Positions 1 to 8,122 of a stretch of 33,444 nucleotides of DNA are shown in pieces. Position 1 is the first letter of the stretch. The number at the start of each line of letters is the position of its first letter. A program made the position numbers and the translations under genes. Below the pieces are notes generated by a model. The model ran no database searches. It was not told the DNA's origin and was given only the letters and a program-made list of their open reading frames with translations. Origin of the DNA: Candidatus Poribacteria bacterium. GTDB lineage: Bacteria; Poribacteria; WGA-4E; GCA-2687025. Location: contig JABGQA010000139.1 in assembly GCA_018644665.1 (NCBI GenBank), forward strand, positions 1 through 33,444, in the 5' to 3' direction.

Positions 1-407
1 GGGTCCACCTTGAAGTAGGCGTTGTCCTGATGCGGCATCTTCTCCGACCCTACGTTCGGGGGCTTGAGCAGTGCCTGGTCGGCGTACAGACACATCGGCG
101 CGCCGATCAGATCCTCGACAAGATCGAGGAGAATGTCGTCGGTCGCGTGACGCGCGAACGCCGATTCATGCTCGACGAGACCGGAGAACTTCCTCACCGT
201 GGCTCCGGTCTGTGCCTCAGTCAGCGCGCCACGGACGGCGGCCTCCTGCTGCATCCCGAGGCGGCGGGACGCGTCCGTGTCCCATGCGTCACACAACTCC
301 TCGATTCGGTCGCGCATTGCGCGGACGTGCTCGTCCGGCGCCACGCCGTCTATTGCGACGTACCCGGCGTCACCATAGAATCGCGCCTGCTCCTCTGTCA
401 GCCGCAT
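1..407 (-). CDS. Phytanoyl-CoA dioxygenase (PhyH) family protein, 3' end cut by the window edge
   Basis: The frame is open on the minus strand from an ATG at 407 to the left edge, so only the N-terminal ~135 residues are visible. The protein starts MRLTEEQARFYGDAGYVAID, the usual PhyH opening (a helix then a short 'GY' strand). The visible part ends in an HQD triad (PHQDNAYFKVD), the first His and Asp of the Fe(II)-binding HxD...H site, so this half of the active site is intact. A strong ribosome site, GGAGGA, lies 7 bases before the ATG. PhyH enzymes are Fe(II)/2-oxoglutarate oxygenases that hydroxylate small molecules; the substrate here cannot be read. The gene is divergent from another PhyH gene with only 52 bases between the starts. 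The distal His lies outside the window. Confidence 0.88.
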   Translation of the reverse strand, partial: MRLTEEQARFYGDAGYVAIDGVAPDEHVRAMRDRIEELCDAWDTDASRRLGMQQEAAVRGALTEAQTGATVRKFSGLVEHESAFARHATDDILLDLVEDLIGAPMCLYADQALLKPPNVGSEKMPHQDNAYFKVD

Positions 408-459
408 CGTGTCTTCCTCCCCGCGTATTGGCGCCGTGTCGGGCGCGCAAGGACAGGCC

Positions 460-1218
460 ATGGGACTCAGCGTCGACGAAGTATCCCGCTACGCGCGCGA
501 CGGCTACGTGATACCCATCCCGGTAGTGGATCCGCACACGGCGACGGCGTACCGTGAAGACTTCAACGCCCTAGCCGCCCGTGAGGGCCGTGAGGCCTCG
601 CAAATCGGCCTACTCGACCGCCACTACACGGACGTTTTCATCTGGAGGCTGGCCTCGCACGAGGCAATCCTCGACGCCGTCGAGTCCCTCCTAGGCCCGG
701 ACATCCTTCTCCTTGCCACGCACGTGTTCTGCAAGTACGGCGAGCCAGGAGGCCGCAAGTACGTCGCGTGGCACCAGGACGTGACGTACTGGGGGCTCGA
801 ACCCCCCATGGCGCTCACGGCGTGGTACGCCATCGACGATGCGGACACCGAGAACGGGTGCATGCAGGTCATCCCGGGCTCGCATCTGGATGGCGTCCTC
901 GATCACGGCGTGTCGGACGCCGACGGCAACCTGCTCAGCATCAACCAAGAGGTCCGCGTGTCGCCGGAGGACGTGGCGCGCGCCACTGACTTCGTTCTGC
1001 CCGCCGGCCACATGTCGTTGCACCACGGCCAACTGGTGCATGGGAGCCTGCCGAACCAGTCGTCGCGCCGCCGCGCCGGCCTCACAATCCGCTACATCAC
1101 GCCGGATGTCCGGCAAGCAGAGCGCAACTCCTACGGACGCGGGTGGCGGCCCGTCCTCGTGCGAGGGGAGGACCGCCACGGTCACTTCGATCTGTGCGAC
1201 GCTCCGTTCGCCCGCTAG
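460..1218 (+). CDS. Phytanoyl-CoA dioxygenase (PhyH) family Fe(II)/2-oxoglutarate oxygenase
   Basis: A 252-residue protein of normal PhyH length. The Fe(II) ligands are visible: H105 and D107 in WHQD and the distal H194 in HGSLPN, with Arg residues 10 positions later that would bind 2-oxoglutarate. The VIPGSH turn seen in this family is at 137-142. I chose the ATG at 460 (AAGGACA just upstream) rather than the GTG at 409, which adds 17 residues unlike the family start and begins right beside the divergent gene. The likely role is cytoplasmic hydroxylation of an unknown small molecule. The stop codon shares the four bases CTAG with the stop of the convergent sulfatase-like gene. It belongs to the PhyH superfamily but its sub-specificity is unknown. 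Confidence 0.9.
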   Translation: MGLSVDEVSRYARDGYVIPIPVVDPHTATAYREDFNALAAREGREASQIGLLDRHYTDVFIWRLASHEAILDAVESLLGPDILLLATHVFCKYGEPGGRKYVAWHQDVTYWGLEPPMALTAWYAIDDADTENGCMQVIPGSHLDGVLDHGVSDADGNLLSINQEVRVSPEDVARATDFVLPAGHMSLHHGQLVHGSLPNQSSRRRAGLTIRYITPDVRQAERNSYGRGWRPVLVRGEDRHGHFDLCDAPFAR

Positions 1219-2603
1219 TCGCGCGACTCCGCCTGCAGTTTGGCGGCCGCCTTCGGGTCGCCGATGTGCATCGTGTCGTACGCCTGCTGCGAGGTCTTGA
1301 ACGCGCCGACGCCCTTGTGCCCGTGCCAATCGCCCTGATGGTGGATCGGGTTCTTGAGTCCCGTCTCGCTCTCCCTCGTCTCGATATGGCGCTCCATGCG
1401 GGCCGTCAGCAGATCGACCATATCCGGCTGCGCCTCGGCGAGGTTCGCGTTCTCGTCGGGGTCTGTGAGCAGGTTGTACAGCTCGACTTCCGGCTTGAAG
1501 TGGAAGTCCGGCTCAAGCGCGCGGATGAGCTTCCATTCAGGTGTGCGCCACCCATGCTTCCGCATCCAAGTGCACTCGGTGATGTACATCTCGGGCTCGT
1601 GAGACGCTACCTCGCCACGGGCCATAGGCAGCAGGCTGGCGCCGTCGAAGTCGATCCCAGCGTCGATGTCGGCGAGATCCAGGAGCGTCGGGACGAGGTC
1701 CTTGTGCTGGTTATAGCCGCCGACCCGCTTCCCGGCCGGTACTTTGCCGGGGTAACGGATGATAAGCGGCACGTGCAGCGTCACATCGTAGATGCCGTGA
1801 TGGTCGAACCAGCACTCGTGGTCGTAGAGCGTTTCCCCATGGTCGCCGTTCAGGACGACGATCGTCTCCTCGACGATTCCCAGAGCCTCCAAAGCGTTGA
1901 AGATGGTCTGGATGCACGCGTCCATGTAGGCGACGGCGCCGTCGTACTGCGCGATCACGTAGTCCTTGTCCGAGACGCCCGGGGGCATCCACGACGCGAA
2001 GAAATCGCAGAACGGCTTGAACGCCTTGACCGGATCCATGGACCGGTTTTCGGGGTCCGACTCATTCCCGTGGTAGAAGGCGCGCTCATAGGGCGCTGGC
2101 GGAAGATACGGAGCGTGCGGGTCCATGTGCCGGAGGAAGAGGAAGAAGGGCTTATCGCCGTCTGCCAGCCGCTCCAGCTCAGGCATGGCGACATCGTTCA
2201 GCTTCTCGGCCTTGTGGCTACGACCCTCGTTCCAGGATCCCCACCCCGAGTAATCGAGGTACGTGTCGAACCCGCGCGAGCTCGCGTTGCCGGTGAATCC
2301 CACGCAGGTCGTGTCGTAGTCCTCCTCGCGGAGCATCTCGGCGAGGGTCGTCACTTCCTCACGCAGCCCGCCCTTGTGGCGCAGGGCCACGACCTGGGTG
2401 GAGAACGTATCGAGCCCGGTCAGCATGGACGCGTAGGCGCTTGTCGTGGGAATATGTGGGCTGTACGTGCGCTCGAAAAGCGTCCCGCCCTCCGCGAAGC
2501 GGTCGATGTGCGGCGTCGTCTGGTGCCGGTAGCCGTAGCAGCTCATGTGATCCGCCAGCAGCGAATCCACGCCGAATAGAACGATGTTCGGCCTCTTGGC
2601 CAT
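1215..2603 (-). CDS. Sulfatase-like hydrolase (alkaline phosphatase superfamily) without the formylglycine motif
   Basis: A 462-residue protein with the sulfatase fold from end to end: the N-terminal metal strand with D13 (FGVDSLLADHMSCYGY), the LTG turn at 61-63, a DPHAPY segment near 161-166, the second metal site GDHGE with D254 and H255, HVPLIIRYPG, and the C-terminal ELYNLLTDPDE. Sulfatases need Cys or Ser in C/S-x-P-x-R, which is matured to formylglycine. Here the aligned residues 53-57 are T-T-S-A-Y, so the nucleophile position is Thr and the Pro and Arg are gone. A phosphatase or phosphodiesterase-type activity, or loss of activity, is as likely as sulfate ester hydrolysis. No signal peptide is seen. 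The ATG at 2603 follows GGGAG; a longer frame upstream would run over the divergent promoters and into DUF5069. Confidence 0.88.
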   Translation of the reverse strand: MAKRPNIVLFGVDSLLADHMSCYGYRHQTTPHIDRFAEGGTLFERTYSPHIPTTSAYASMLTGLDTFSTQVVALRHKGGLREEVTTLAEMLREEDYDTTCVGFTGNASSRGFDTYLDYSGWGSWNEGRSHKAEKLNDVAMPELERLADGDKPFFLFLRHMDPHAPYLPPAPYERAFYHGNESDPENRSMDPVKAFKPFCDFFASWMPPGVSDKDYVIAQYDGAVAYMDACIQTIFNALEALGIVEETIVVLNGDHGETLYDHECWFDHHGIYDVTLHVPLIIRYPGKVPAGKRVGGYNQHKDLVPTLLDLADIDAGIDFDGASLLPMARGEVASHEPEMYITECTWMRKHGWRTPEWKLIRALEPDFHFKPEVELYNLLTDPDENANLAEAQPDMVDLLTARMERHIETRESETGLKNPIHHQGDWHGHKGVGAFKTSQQAYDTMHIGDPKAAAKLQAESRD

Positions 2604-2653
2604 CGTGGCGCTCTCCCATGCCGTGCTTGGGGGTGGTGAGATGTTGCGGCGCA

Positions 2654-2682
2654 AGCATACGAACCGCCCTGTGTGAGCGCAA
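2654..2682 (-). promoter_or_regulatory. Predicted sigma-70-type promoter for the sulfatase-like gene
   Basis: On the minus strand TTGCGC (2682-2677) is separated by 17 bases from TATGCT (2659-2654). This gives an untranslated leader of about 45 bases before the ATG at 2603. It is a prediction by eye from spacing and hexamers. Confidence 0.45.
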
Positions 2683-2704
2683 GGACCCGTCTGACAGCCG
2701 CGCG

Positions 2705-2734
2705 TTGACTGGCGCCGACGGGGGCTGCTACTCT
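2705..2734 (+). promoter_or_regulatory. Predicted promoter of the DUF5069-pheA-hisC-tyrA-aroA-cmk-plsC operon
   Basis: TTGACT (2705-2710), an 18-base spacer ending in TGC, then TACTCT (2729-2734). The TGC makes an extended -10. Transcription would begin near 2741, leaving a leader of about 60 bases before the first start at 2801. It lies back to back with the sulfatase-like gene's promoter in a 197-base divergent region. Confidence 0.55.
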
Positions 2735-2800
2735 TGACGGCATCGGGACCGAGGACACCTGCGACGCCTATCGGGGCGACGCCGAATGAGGGGAAGCGCC

Positions 2801-3055
2801 ATGGCACTCGACTGGAAGCCACGCGGTCGTGACTTGGTAATGGGGGACATCCCCTGGCTGCCGCGCATTACCGACAAGGCGCGCGCGACGGTCTCTGGCG
2901 TGATCGGCGACTACTTCTACCCGTGCCCAGCCGACAAGGCGTTCCTCGAGCGACACGGCATTGCTGCCGAGGAATTCACGCAACTCGTCAAGGACAATCC
3001 GAGCGACGAGCAGATGGCCGAAGCAGTTTCCAAGATCATCGCCGCCAGATCCTAG
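2801..3055 (+). CDS. DUF5069 family small protein
   Basis: An 84-residue cytoplasmic protein. The recognisable DUF5069 core is present: LPRITDKARA at about 28-37 and YPCPADKAFLE at about 47-57, followed by the GIAAEEF and DEQMAEAV helices. The function of the family is not known. The ATG at 2801 is preceded by GAGGGGAAG; an upstream ATG at 2786 has no ribosome site. It is the first gene of the aromatic amino acid operon and ends 20 bases before pheA. The position suggests co-expression, not necessarily a role in the pathway. Confidence 0.85.
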   Translation: MALDWKPRGRDLVMGDIPWLPRITDKARATVSGVIGDYFYPCPADKAFLERHGIAAEEFTQLVKDNPSDEQMAEAVSKIIAARS

Positions 3056-3075
3056 ATCCCTCGGGGCGACTACGC

Positions 3076-4176
3076 ATGTCTGCGAAGACAGGCGACGCCG
3101 TCGGCGCCCCGCAGGGCGACCTACGGGCGCACCGCGACAACATCGACCGCATAGACGCGGAAATCTTGGCCCTCCTGACGCAGCGTGGGGCCGAGGCCTT
3201 GGCGATCGGCCGCCTCAAGCACGGCCGGTCACAGGCCGTCTACGCTCCCGATAGGGAGCAGGCCGTCTTCGATCGCCTCCGGGGCCTGAACGCAGATGGC
3301 GTCTACTCGGACGAGGCTGTAACCGCGATCTACCGGGAGATCATCTCGGCTAGCCGCGCGCTTGAGACACCCCTACGAATCGCGTATTTCGGCCCCGAGG
3401 CCAGCTTCACGCACATCGCCGCGCGCGGCCGGTTCGGGGTCAGCGTCGAGTACGACCCCCAAGGCGCGCAGGCAGACGTGTTTCGGGAGGTGGAGCACCG
3501 CCGGTCGGACTACGGCGTCGTGCCTGTGGCCAACTCCACGATGGGCGTGGTGATAGACACGCTCGACTTGTTCGCGGATTCGCCGCTGCGGATCTGCGGG
3601 GAGATCCACCTCCCCATCGCGCACAACCTACTGTCCCGCAGCGCCATCGACGACGTGCGATGCATCTACTCGCATCAGCAGGCGTTCGCGCAATGCCGTG
3701 AGTGGCTCCGCGAGCGCGTACCAGGCGTCGAGCAGATAATCGTCTCCAACACGGCTGAGGCCGCGCGGCGAGCGGCCGAGGAGGCGGGAGTCGCCGCGGT
3801 TTCCAGCCGACTGGCGGCGGATGTGTACGGCCTGGACGTGTTGGTAGAGCACATTGAGGACAAGGCAGATAACGTCACGCGCTTCCTTGTCATCGGCCGA
3901 CACGGCGTGAGGGCTACCGGCTCTGACAAGACGTCCCTGCGGTTTACCGTCCCCAACCGGCCGGGCGCCCTCGTGCGCGTGTTGGAGGAATTCGGACGGC
4001 GCGAAATCGACCTGACGAAGGTGGAATCGCGGCCGTCTCCCGACCGCTCGTGGGACTACGTCTTCTATGCCGACGTTGCCGGGCATGCTGACGCCGAGCC
4101 CCTATCGCTCGCGCTTCAAGAGGTCGAACAGGTGTGTCAGTCGCTGAAGGTGCTCGGGTCGTATCCACGCGCGTGA
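3076..4176 (+). CDS. pheA: Bifunctional chorismate mutase / prephenate dehydratase (P-protein)
   Basis: A 366-residue protein with three domains in order. The AroQ-type chorismate mutase helices occupy about 15-95 (repeated Arg/Ile/Asp pattern, the Lys of RLKHG, and a DREQAVF segment). Prephenate dehydratase occupies about 98-280 (IAYFGPEASFTHIAA at the start, VPVANSTMG, and the TRF catalytic motif in NVTRFLVIG). A C-terminal ACT domain at about 290-360 has the GALV and ESRP motifs that bind phenylalanine, so feedback inhibition by Phe is expected. It converts chorismate through prephenate to phenylpyruvate in the cytoplasm. The ATG at 3076 is the only start giving a standard length; its ribosome site is weak. 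hisC follows after 20 bases. Confidence 0.95.
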   Translation: MSAKTGDAVGAPQGDLRAHRDNIDRIDAEILALLTQRGAEALAIGRLKHGRSQAVYAPDREQAVFDRLRGLNADGVYSDEAVTAIYREIISASRALETPLRIAYFGPEASFTHIAARGRFGVSVEYDPQGAQADVFREVEHRRSDYGVVPVANSTMGVVIDTLDLFADSPLRICGEIHLPIAHNLLSRSAIDDVRCIYSHQQAFAQCREWLRERVPGVEQIIVSNTAEAARRAAEEAGVAAVSSRLAADVYGLDVLVEHIEDKADNVTRFLVIGRHGVRATGSDKTSLRFTVPNRPGALVRVLEEFGRREIDLTKVESRPSPDRSWDYVFYADVAGHADAEPLSLALQEVEQVCQSLKVLGSYPRA

Positions 4177-4196
4177 TGTGAAGGGAAGCCGTCGGC

Positions 4197-5297
4197 GTGC
4201 TCGCGAAGCCCGGAATACAGACCATCTCGGCATACCAGGGCGGCCGTCCCGTCGAGGAAGTGCAGCGCGAGTTGGGGCTCGCTGATGCCATCAAGTTGGC
4301 GTCGAACGAGAACCCCCTCGGCCCGTCCAAGCACGCCCTGGACGCGATGGCGGACGCCGCCACGTCGGTGAACTTCTACCCGGACGGCAATGCCTTCTAC
4401 CTGAGAAACGCCGTGGCCGAGTCCCACGGCGTCGAGCCGGAGCAACTGCTGTTCGGAAACGGCTCGTCCGAAGTGCTGCAGATCCTCGGGCAGACGTACA
4501 TAGCGCCGGGCGACCACATTGTCTTCCCGCAGCAGTCGTTCGTGGTCTATTCGCTCATGGGCGCGATCTTCGACGCGCGGACAACGACGCCCCCCATGAA
4601 GGCGGACACCTACGACCTCCGAGCCATCGCGGCGGCCGTGACGGACGAGACGAAGCTCGTCCTCATCGCGAACCCGAACAACCCAACGGGCACGTACGTG
4701 ACGAAGGCCCAACTGGACGCGTTCTTCGACGCCATCCCAAGTTCGCCGTTGGTGGTGTTGGACGAGGCGTACTTCGAGTACGTCGATCGCCACGATTACC
4801 CCGACGGCCTCGACTACGTGCGCGCGGGAAGGAACGTGATCGTCACCCGGACATTCTCCAAGGCGTACGGGCTCGCCGGCCTGCGTGTCGGATATGGCGT
4901 CGCCTCGGTCGACGTCGTGGAGATGATGAACCGTGCCCGGCCGCCCTTCAACGTCAACGCGCTGGCGCAGGCCGCCGCATTGGCGGCGCTGGAGGACGTG
5001 GCGCACGTCGACCGAAGTCGCGAGGTGAACGCCGCGGGAATGGACTACCTGACATCTGCGCTCTCCGGCCTCGGTGTAGCCTACGTTCCGTCGGTGGCGA
5101 ACTTCCTCCTTGTGCATCTCGCTCGTGACGGTCGGAGCGTGACCGAGGCGCTTACGAGGCGCGGCGTCATCGTCCGGCCCATGCAGGCGTACGCCTACCC
5201 GCACTCGGTGCGCGTGACGGTGGGCACAGCCGCGCAGAACGAGCGCTTCATCTCCGCCCTCGGCGAGGTCCTGGCAGAGATCCCAGAAGCCTCCTGA
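4197..5297 (+). CDS. hisC: Histidinol-phosphate aminotransferase family (likely aromatic aminotransferase in this operon)
   Basis: A 366-residue fold-type I PLP aminotransferase of HisC length and order: an N-terminal ISAYQGGRPVEEV, LASNENPLGPS at about 38-48, PNNPTG, the DEAYFEY Asp that contacts the PLP ring, and the Schiff-base Lys in TFSKAYGLAGLRVGY. HisC transaminates histidinol phosphate with glutamate. Between pheA and tyrA, HisC-type enzymes often serve as the aromatic aminotransferase for Phe and Tyr, so that is the likely main role here, perhaps with both activities. Translation appears to start at GTG 4197 after GAAGGGAAG. The stop overlaps the tyrA start by one base (TGATG), indicating translational coupling. 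No other his gene is in the window. Confidence 0.93.
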   Translation: MLAKPGIQTISAYQGGRPVEEVQRELGLADAIKLASNENPLGPSKHALDAMADAATSVNFYPDGNAFYLRNAVAESHGVEPEQLLFGNGSSEVLQILGQTYIAPGDHIVFPQQSFVVYSLMGAIFDARTTTPPMKADTYDLRAIAAAVTDETKLVLIANPNNPTGTYVTKAQLDAFFDAIPSSPLVVLDEAYFEYVDRHDYPDGLDYVRAGRNVIVTRTFSKAYGLAGLRVGYGVASVDVVEMMNRARPPFNVNALAQAAALAALEDVAHVDRSREVNAAGMDYLTSALSGLGVAYVPSVANFLLVHLARDGRSVTEALTRRGVIVRPMQAYAYPHSVRVTVGTAAQNERFISALGEVLAEIPEAS

Positions 5298-6193
5298 TGA
5301 CAGACGACACCACAGGACAGAGTGCGCCGCTGGCCGACGTGCGCACGTTGGCGCTGTACGGAGTCGGGCTCATCAACGGCTCGCTCGGTTTGGCGTTACG
5401 GGCCCGTGGCTTCGCCGGACGCATCGTGGGCGTCGGCCGCCGCGAGCGGACGCTCCGTGCGGCTGCAGACCGCGGCGCCATAGACTCGTACGGTACCGAC
5501 CCTAGCGCAGCGGCCGACGCCGATTTGGTCGTTGTCGGCACGCCCGTGGACATCACCGTCGACGTGATCGCGGAACTGACCCAGAACACGCGCCCGTCGA
5601 CGATATACTCCGATGTCGGGAGCGTGAAGGCCGGCATCGTCACCGAATGCGCAGCGCGTTTGCCGGACGCTAGGTTCGTGGGCGCGCACCCCATCGCCGG
5701 GTCCGAGCGCGCGGGGGTGGAGCATGCGAGCGCCGATCTCTTCGACGGCGCGAAGTGTGTCGTGACTACCGGCCCGGGCGCGGACGAGGAGGCCGGGGGC
5801 GTCGTGCGACGCCTGTGGGAAACGGTTGGCTCCCAAGTCATCACCCTCCCGGCCGACGTGCACGACGTGCTGTTGGCGGCGTCGAGTCACCTCCCGCACG
5901 TGGTTGCGACGGCGCTCACGCACGTCGTGTGCGGGAAGGCTGCCGATGGGGCGCAGGCTGCGGAGTTCGGCGGCGGCGGCCTGCGGGACACGACGCGCGT
6001 CGCGCTGGGGTCCTCGGAGATATGGACGCCTATCGTCGTGGCCAACGCCGAACCGGTCGCGGCCCTGGCGGAGCGGATGGCGGATGAGCTACTGCAGTTG
6101 GCAGGCCGCCTGAGACGCGGGGACGCGGGGGCCGTTGACGCCTGGTTGGAGCGGGGCCGCGAGCTGCGTGCGGAGATCACCGATGGCATCTAG
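5297..6193 (+). CDS. tyrA: Prephenate dehydrogenase
   Basis: A 298-residue NAD(P)-dependent enzyme that oxidatively decarboxylates prephenate to 4-hydroxyphenylpyruvate for tyrosine. The Rossmann loop is GVGLINGSLGLAL at about 22-34, slightly divergent from the usual GLGLIGGSL. Later come VGTPVD, the SDVGSVK strand, the substrate loop GAHPIAGSE, SHLPHVVA and GGGLRDTTRVA, all standard for the TyrA family. There is no ACT domain, so Tyr feedback, if any, would act elsewhere. It starts within the hisC stop and overlaps aroA by 11 bases, fixing it in a single operon. Confidence 0.95.
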   Translation: MTDDTTGQSAPLADVRTLALYGVGLINGSLGLALRARGFAGRIVGVGRRERTLRAAADRGAIDSYGTDPSAAADADLVVVGTPVDITVDVIAELTQNTRPSTIYSDVGSVKAGIVTECAARLPDARFVGAHPIAGSERAGVEHASADLFDGAKCVVTTGPGADEEAGGVVRRLWETVGSQVITLPADVHDVLLAASSHLPHVVATALTHVVCGKAADGAQAAEFGGGGLRDTTRVALGSSEIWTPIVVANAEPVAALAERMADELLQLAGRLRRGDAGAVDAWLERGRELRAEITDGI

Positions 6194-7463
6194 GACCGTA
6201 CACCCCATCGGGAGCGCGCGGGCGACGATCCGCGTGCCCGGCGACAAGTCGATCTCCCACCGCGCAGCGATCCTCGGCGCGATCGCGACGGGGGTTACGA
6301 CTGTCGAGGGCTTCCTCGCGAGTGAGGACTGCCTCAACACGGCCCGCGCGATGCGCCATATGGGAGCCGATATAGAGCGCGACGGCGATCGCCTCGCCAT
6401 CCGGGGCGTGGGGTTGGACGGCCTCCGCGAATCGGGGGCGGTCGTCGACGTGGGCAACTCCGGGACGGGCATCCGTCTCCTCTCGGGCCTTGCCGCGGGC
6501 CAGGCGTTCACGACGACGATCACGGGGGACGCGTCCATACGACGGCGCCCGATGGATCGCATCGTGAAGCCGCTCTCCGCGATGGGCGCGCGAATCTCCG
6601 GCGCGTCCGGCGGCCTGTACGCGCCGCTAACTATCCAGGGCGGTGGACTGCACGGCATCGCCTACGACAGCCCCGTCGCGAGCGCGCAAGTGAAGTCGGC
6701 GACGTTGCTCGCCGGGCTGTACGCGGACGGCGAGACGACGGTGCATGAGCCGTCTCTGTCGCGGGATCACACAGAGCGGATGCTCACCGCCTTTGGAGCG
6801 AGCGTACGGCGCGACGGACTGGCGGTAACGGTGACTCCGCGCCCTCAACTGACGGGCCGTGAGGTGCGTGTGCCGGCCGACATCTCATCTGCGGCGTTCT
6901 TCCTGGTGGCGGGGCTCCTGGCGCCGGACGCGCGAGTATCATGCGTCGGAGTCGGCGTGAACCCCACTCGCACCGGCATCGTCGACGCGCTGCGCGTCAT
7001 GGGCGGCGACGTTGTCGCTGAGGCCGAGCAGATGTCGGGCGCCGAGCCCGTCGCGGACCTGCACGCCGCAACGAGTTCGTTGCGTGGCGCAACCTTCGCC
7101 GGCGACGCCATCGTGACGATGATCGACGAGCTGCCGCTTCTGGCATTGGCCGGATCGCAAGCGCGCGGACAGACGGTGGTGCGAGACGCTGCGGAGCTTC
7201 GGGTAAAGGAGACCGACCGCATAGCGGCCATCGTGAGTGAGTTGTCCAGCCTTGGAGTCGAGGTGGAGCCGCGACCGGACGGGTTTGTCATCGATGGGCC
7301 GCAGAGGATCCGCGGAGGCGAGTGCGAAAGCCACGGCGATCACCGCATTGCCATGATGTGCGCGGTGGCGGGACTGATTGGGGACGCGCCGACGACGATC
7401 CACGACGTAGACTGCGTGAATACATCCTTCCCGACCTTCTGGGAGTTGCTCGAACAGCTATGA
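6183..7463 (+). CDS. aroA: 3-phosphoshikimate 1-carboxyvinyltransferase (EPSP synthase)
   Basis: A 426-residue two-lobed enzyme that joins phosphoenolpyruvate to shikimate 3-phosphate. The diagnostic motifs are all present: VPGDKSISHRAAILG at the N-terminus, GNSGTGIRLLSG (PEP-site loop), RRRPMDRI, SPVASAQVKSATLLAG, DELPLLALAGSQA with the catalytic Asp, ELRVKETDRI, and HGDHRIAMM near the C-terminus. The GNSGT and ASAQVKSA loops look more like the Bacillus-type class II enzymes than E. coli class I. I chose the ATG at 6183, which overlaps tyrA by 11 bases; a longer frame from 6135 lies wholly within tyrA. The stop overlaps the cmk start by 4 bases (ATGA). Confidence 0.96.
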   Translation: MASRTVHPIGSARATIRVPGDKSISHRAAILGAIATGVTTVEGFLASEDCLNTARAMRHMGADIERDGDRLAIRGVGLDGLRESGAVVDVGNSGTGIRLLSGLAAGQAFTTTITGDASIRRRPMDRIVKPLSAMGARISGASGGLYAPLTIQGGGLHGIAYDSPVASAQVKSATLLAGLYADGETTVHEPSLSRDHTERMLTAFGASVRRDGLAVTVTPRPQLTGREVRVPADISSAAFFLVAGLLAPDARVSCVGVGVNPTRTGIVDALRVMGGDVVAEAEQMSGAEPVADLHAATSSLRGATFAGDAIVTMIDELPLLALAGSQARGQTVVRDAAELRVKETDRIAAIVSELSSLGVEVEPRPDGFVIDGPQRIRGGECESHGDHRIAMMCAVAGLIGDAPTTIHDVDCVNTSFPTFWELLEQL

Positions 7464-8122
7464 AACCGACCGTGGTAGCCATCGACGGACCCGCAGGCTC
7501 TGGCAAGAGCACCGTGTCGAAGCAGTTGGCGTCGTCATTGGGGTTTGTGCATCTCAACAGCGGCGCGCTCTATCGGGGGATCACACTGTTGGCGCTGCGG
7601 AGCGGCGCTGCGTTGGGCGATGAGGCACGCCTCACTGAGGAGGCCCGAACCGCCGAGATGGACTTCGGTCTAGACGGCGCGTTCCTGCTGAATGGTGAGG
7701 ACGTCTCCGAGCATATCCGCGCGTCCGAGGTGGACCGGGCCGTGTCGACCGTGGCTGCCCTGCCCCGCGTGCGTGCCGCCGTGACGGAACAGCAACGCCG
7801 CATCGCGGCCGGGAAGTCTGTGGTCATCGAGGGGCGCGATGTGACTACCGTCGTGTTCCCGAACGCGCAGGTGAAGGTCTACCTCGACGCGTCCGTCGAG
7901 GAGCGCGCGGCGCGACGACACGCCGACCTCGAGGCCCAGGGCGAGCAGCCATCCCTCGATGAGGTGGAGCGCGAGATCCGCGAACGGGACGAGCGCGATC
8001 GTACGCGGGCCGACAGCCCCCTGTTGGTCGCGCCGGACGCGGAGGTGATCGACACCACCGGGATGAGCATCGACGACGTGGTGAGCGCCATCGCCCGTAG
8101 TGCCCGGAGCGTAGTGGGATGA
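7460..8122 (+). CDS. cmk: Cytidylate (CMP/dCMP) kinase
   Basis: A 220-residue P-loop kinase. GPAGSGKST is at about 9-17, NSGALYRGIT follows (the usual DTGAMYR loop with Asn for Asp), and the NMP/CMP-binding segment is VVIEGRDVTTVVFPNAQVKVYLDAS, then the lid Arg residues EERAARRHADL. It phosphorylates CMP and dCMP. The ATG at 7460 sits in an ATGA overlap with aroA, and the gene ends in another ATGA overlap with plsC. The aroA-cmk pairing is widely conserved; it does not by itself imply a pathway link. Confidence 0.95.
   Translation: MKPTVVAIDGPAGSGKSTVSKQLASSLGFVHLNSGALYRGITLLALRSGAALGDEARLTEEARTAEMDFGLDGAFLLNGEDVSEHIRASEVDRAVSTVAALPRVRAAVTEQQRRIAAGKSVVIEGRDVTTVVFPNAQVKVYLDASVEERAARRHADLEAQGEQPSLDEVEREIRERDERDRTRADSPLLVAPDAEVIDTTGMSIDDVVSAIARSARSVVG

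Noticed and set aside
422..450. Minus-strand TTGCGC-N17-TACGCG promoter in the 52-base gap at the left
   Set aside because: The -10 is poor and initiation would fall within or after the ribosome site, leaving almost no leader.
30..557. Plus-strand open frames of 175 and 146 codons at the left edge
   Set aside because: They are antisense to a clear PhyH frame with an HQD site and a good ribosome site; their composition is Arg-rich like other antisense frames here.
2604..2822. Extension of the sulfatase-like frame by 73 codons to an ATG at 2822
   Set aside because: It would run over two predicted promoters and the start of DUF5069, has no ribosome site and no family similarity; ATG 2603 has GGGAG and a standard start.
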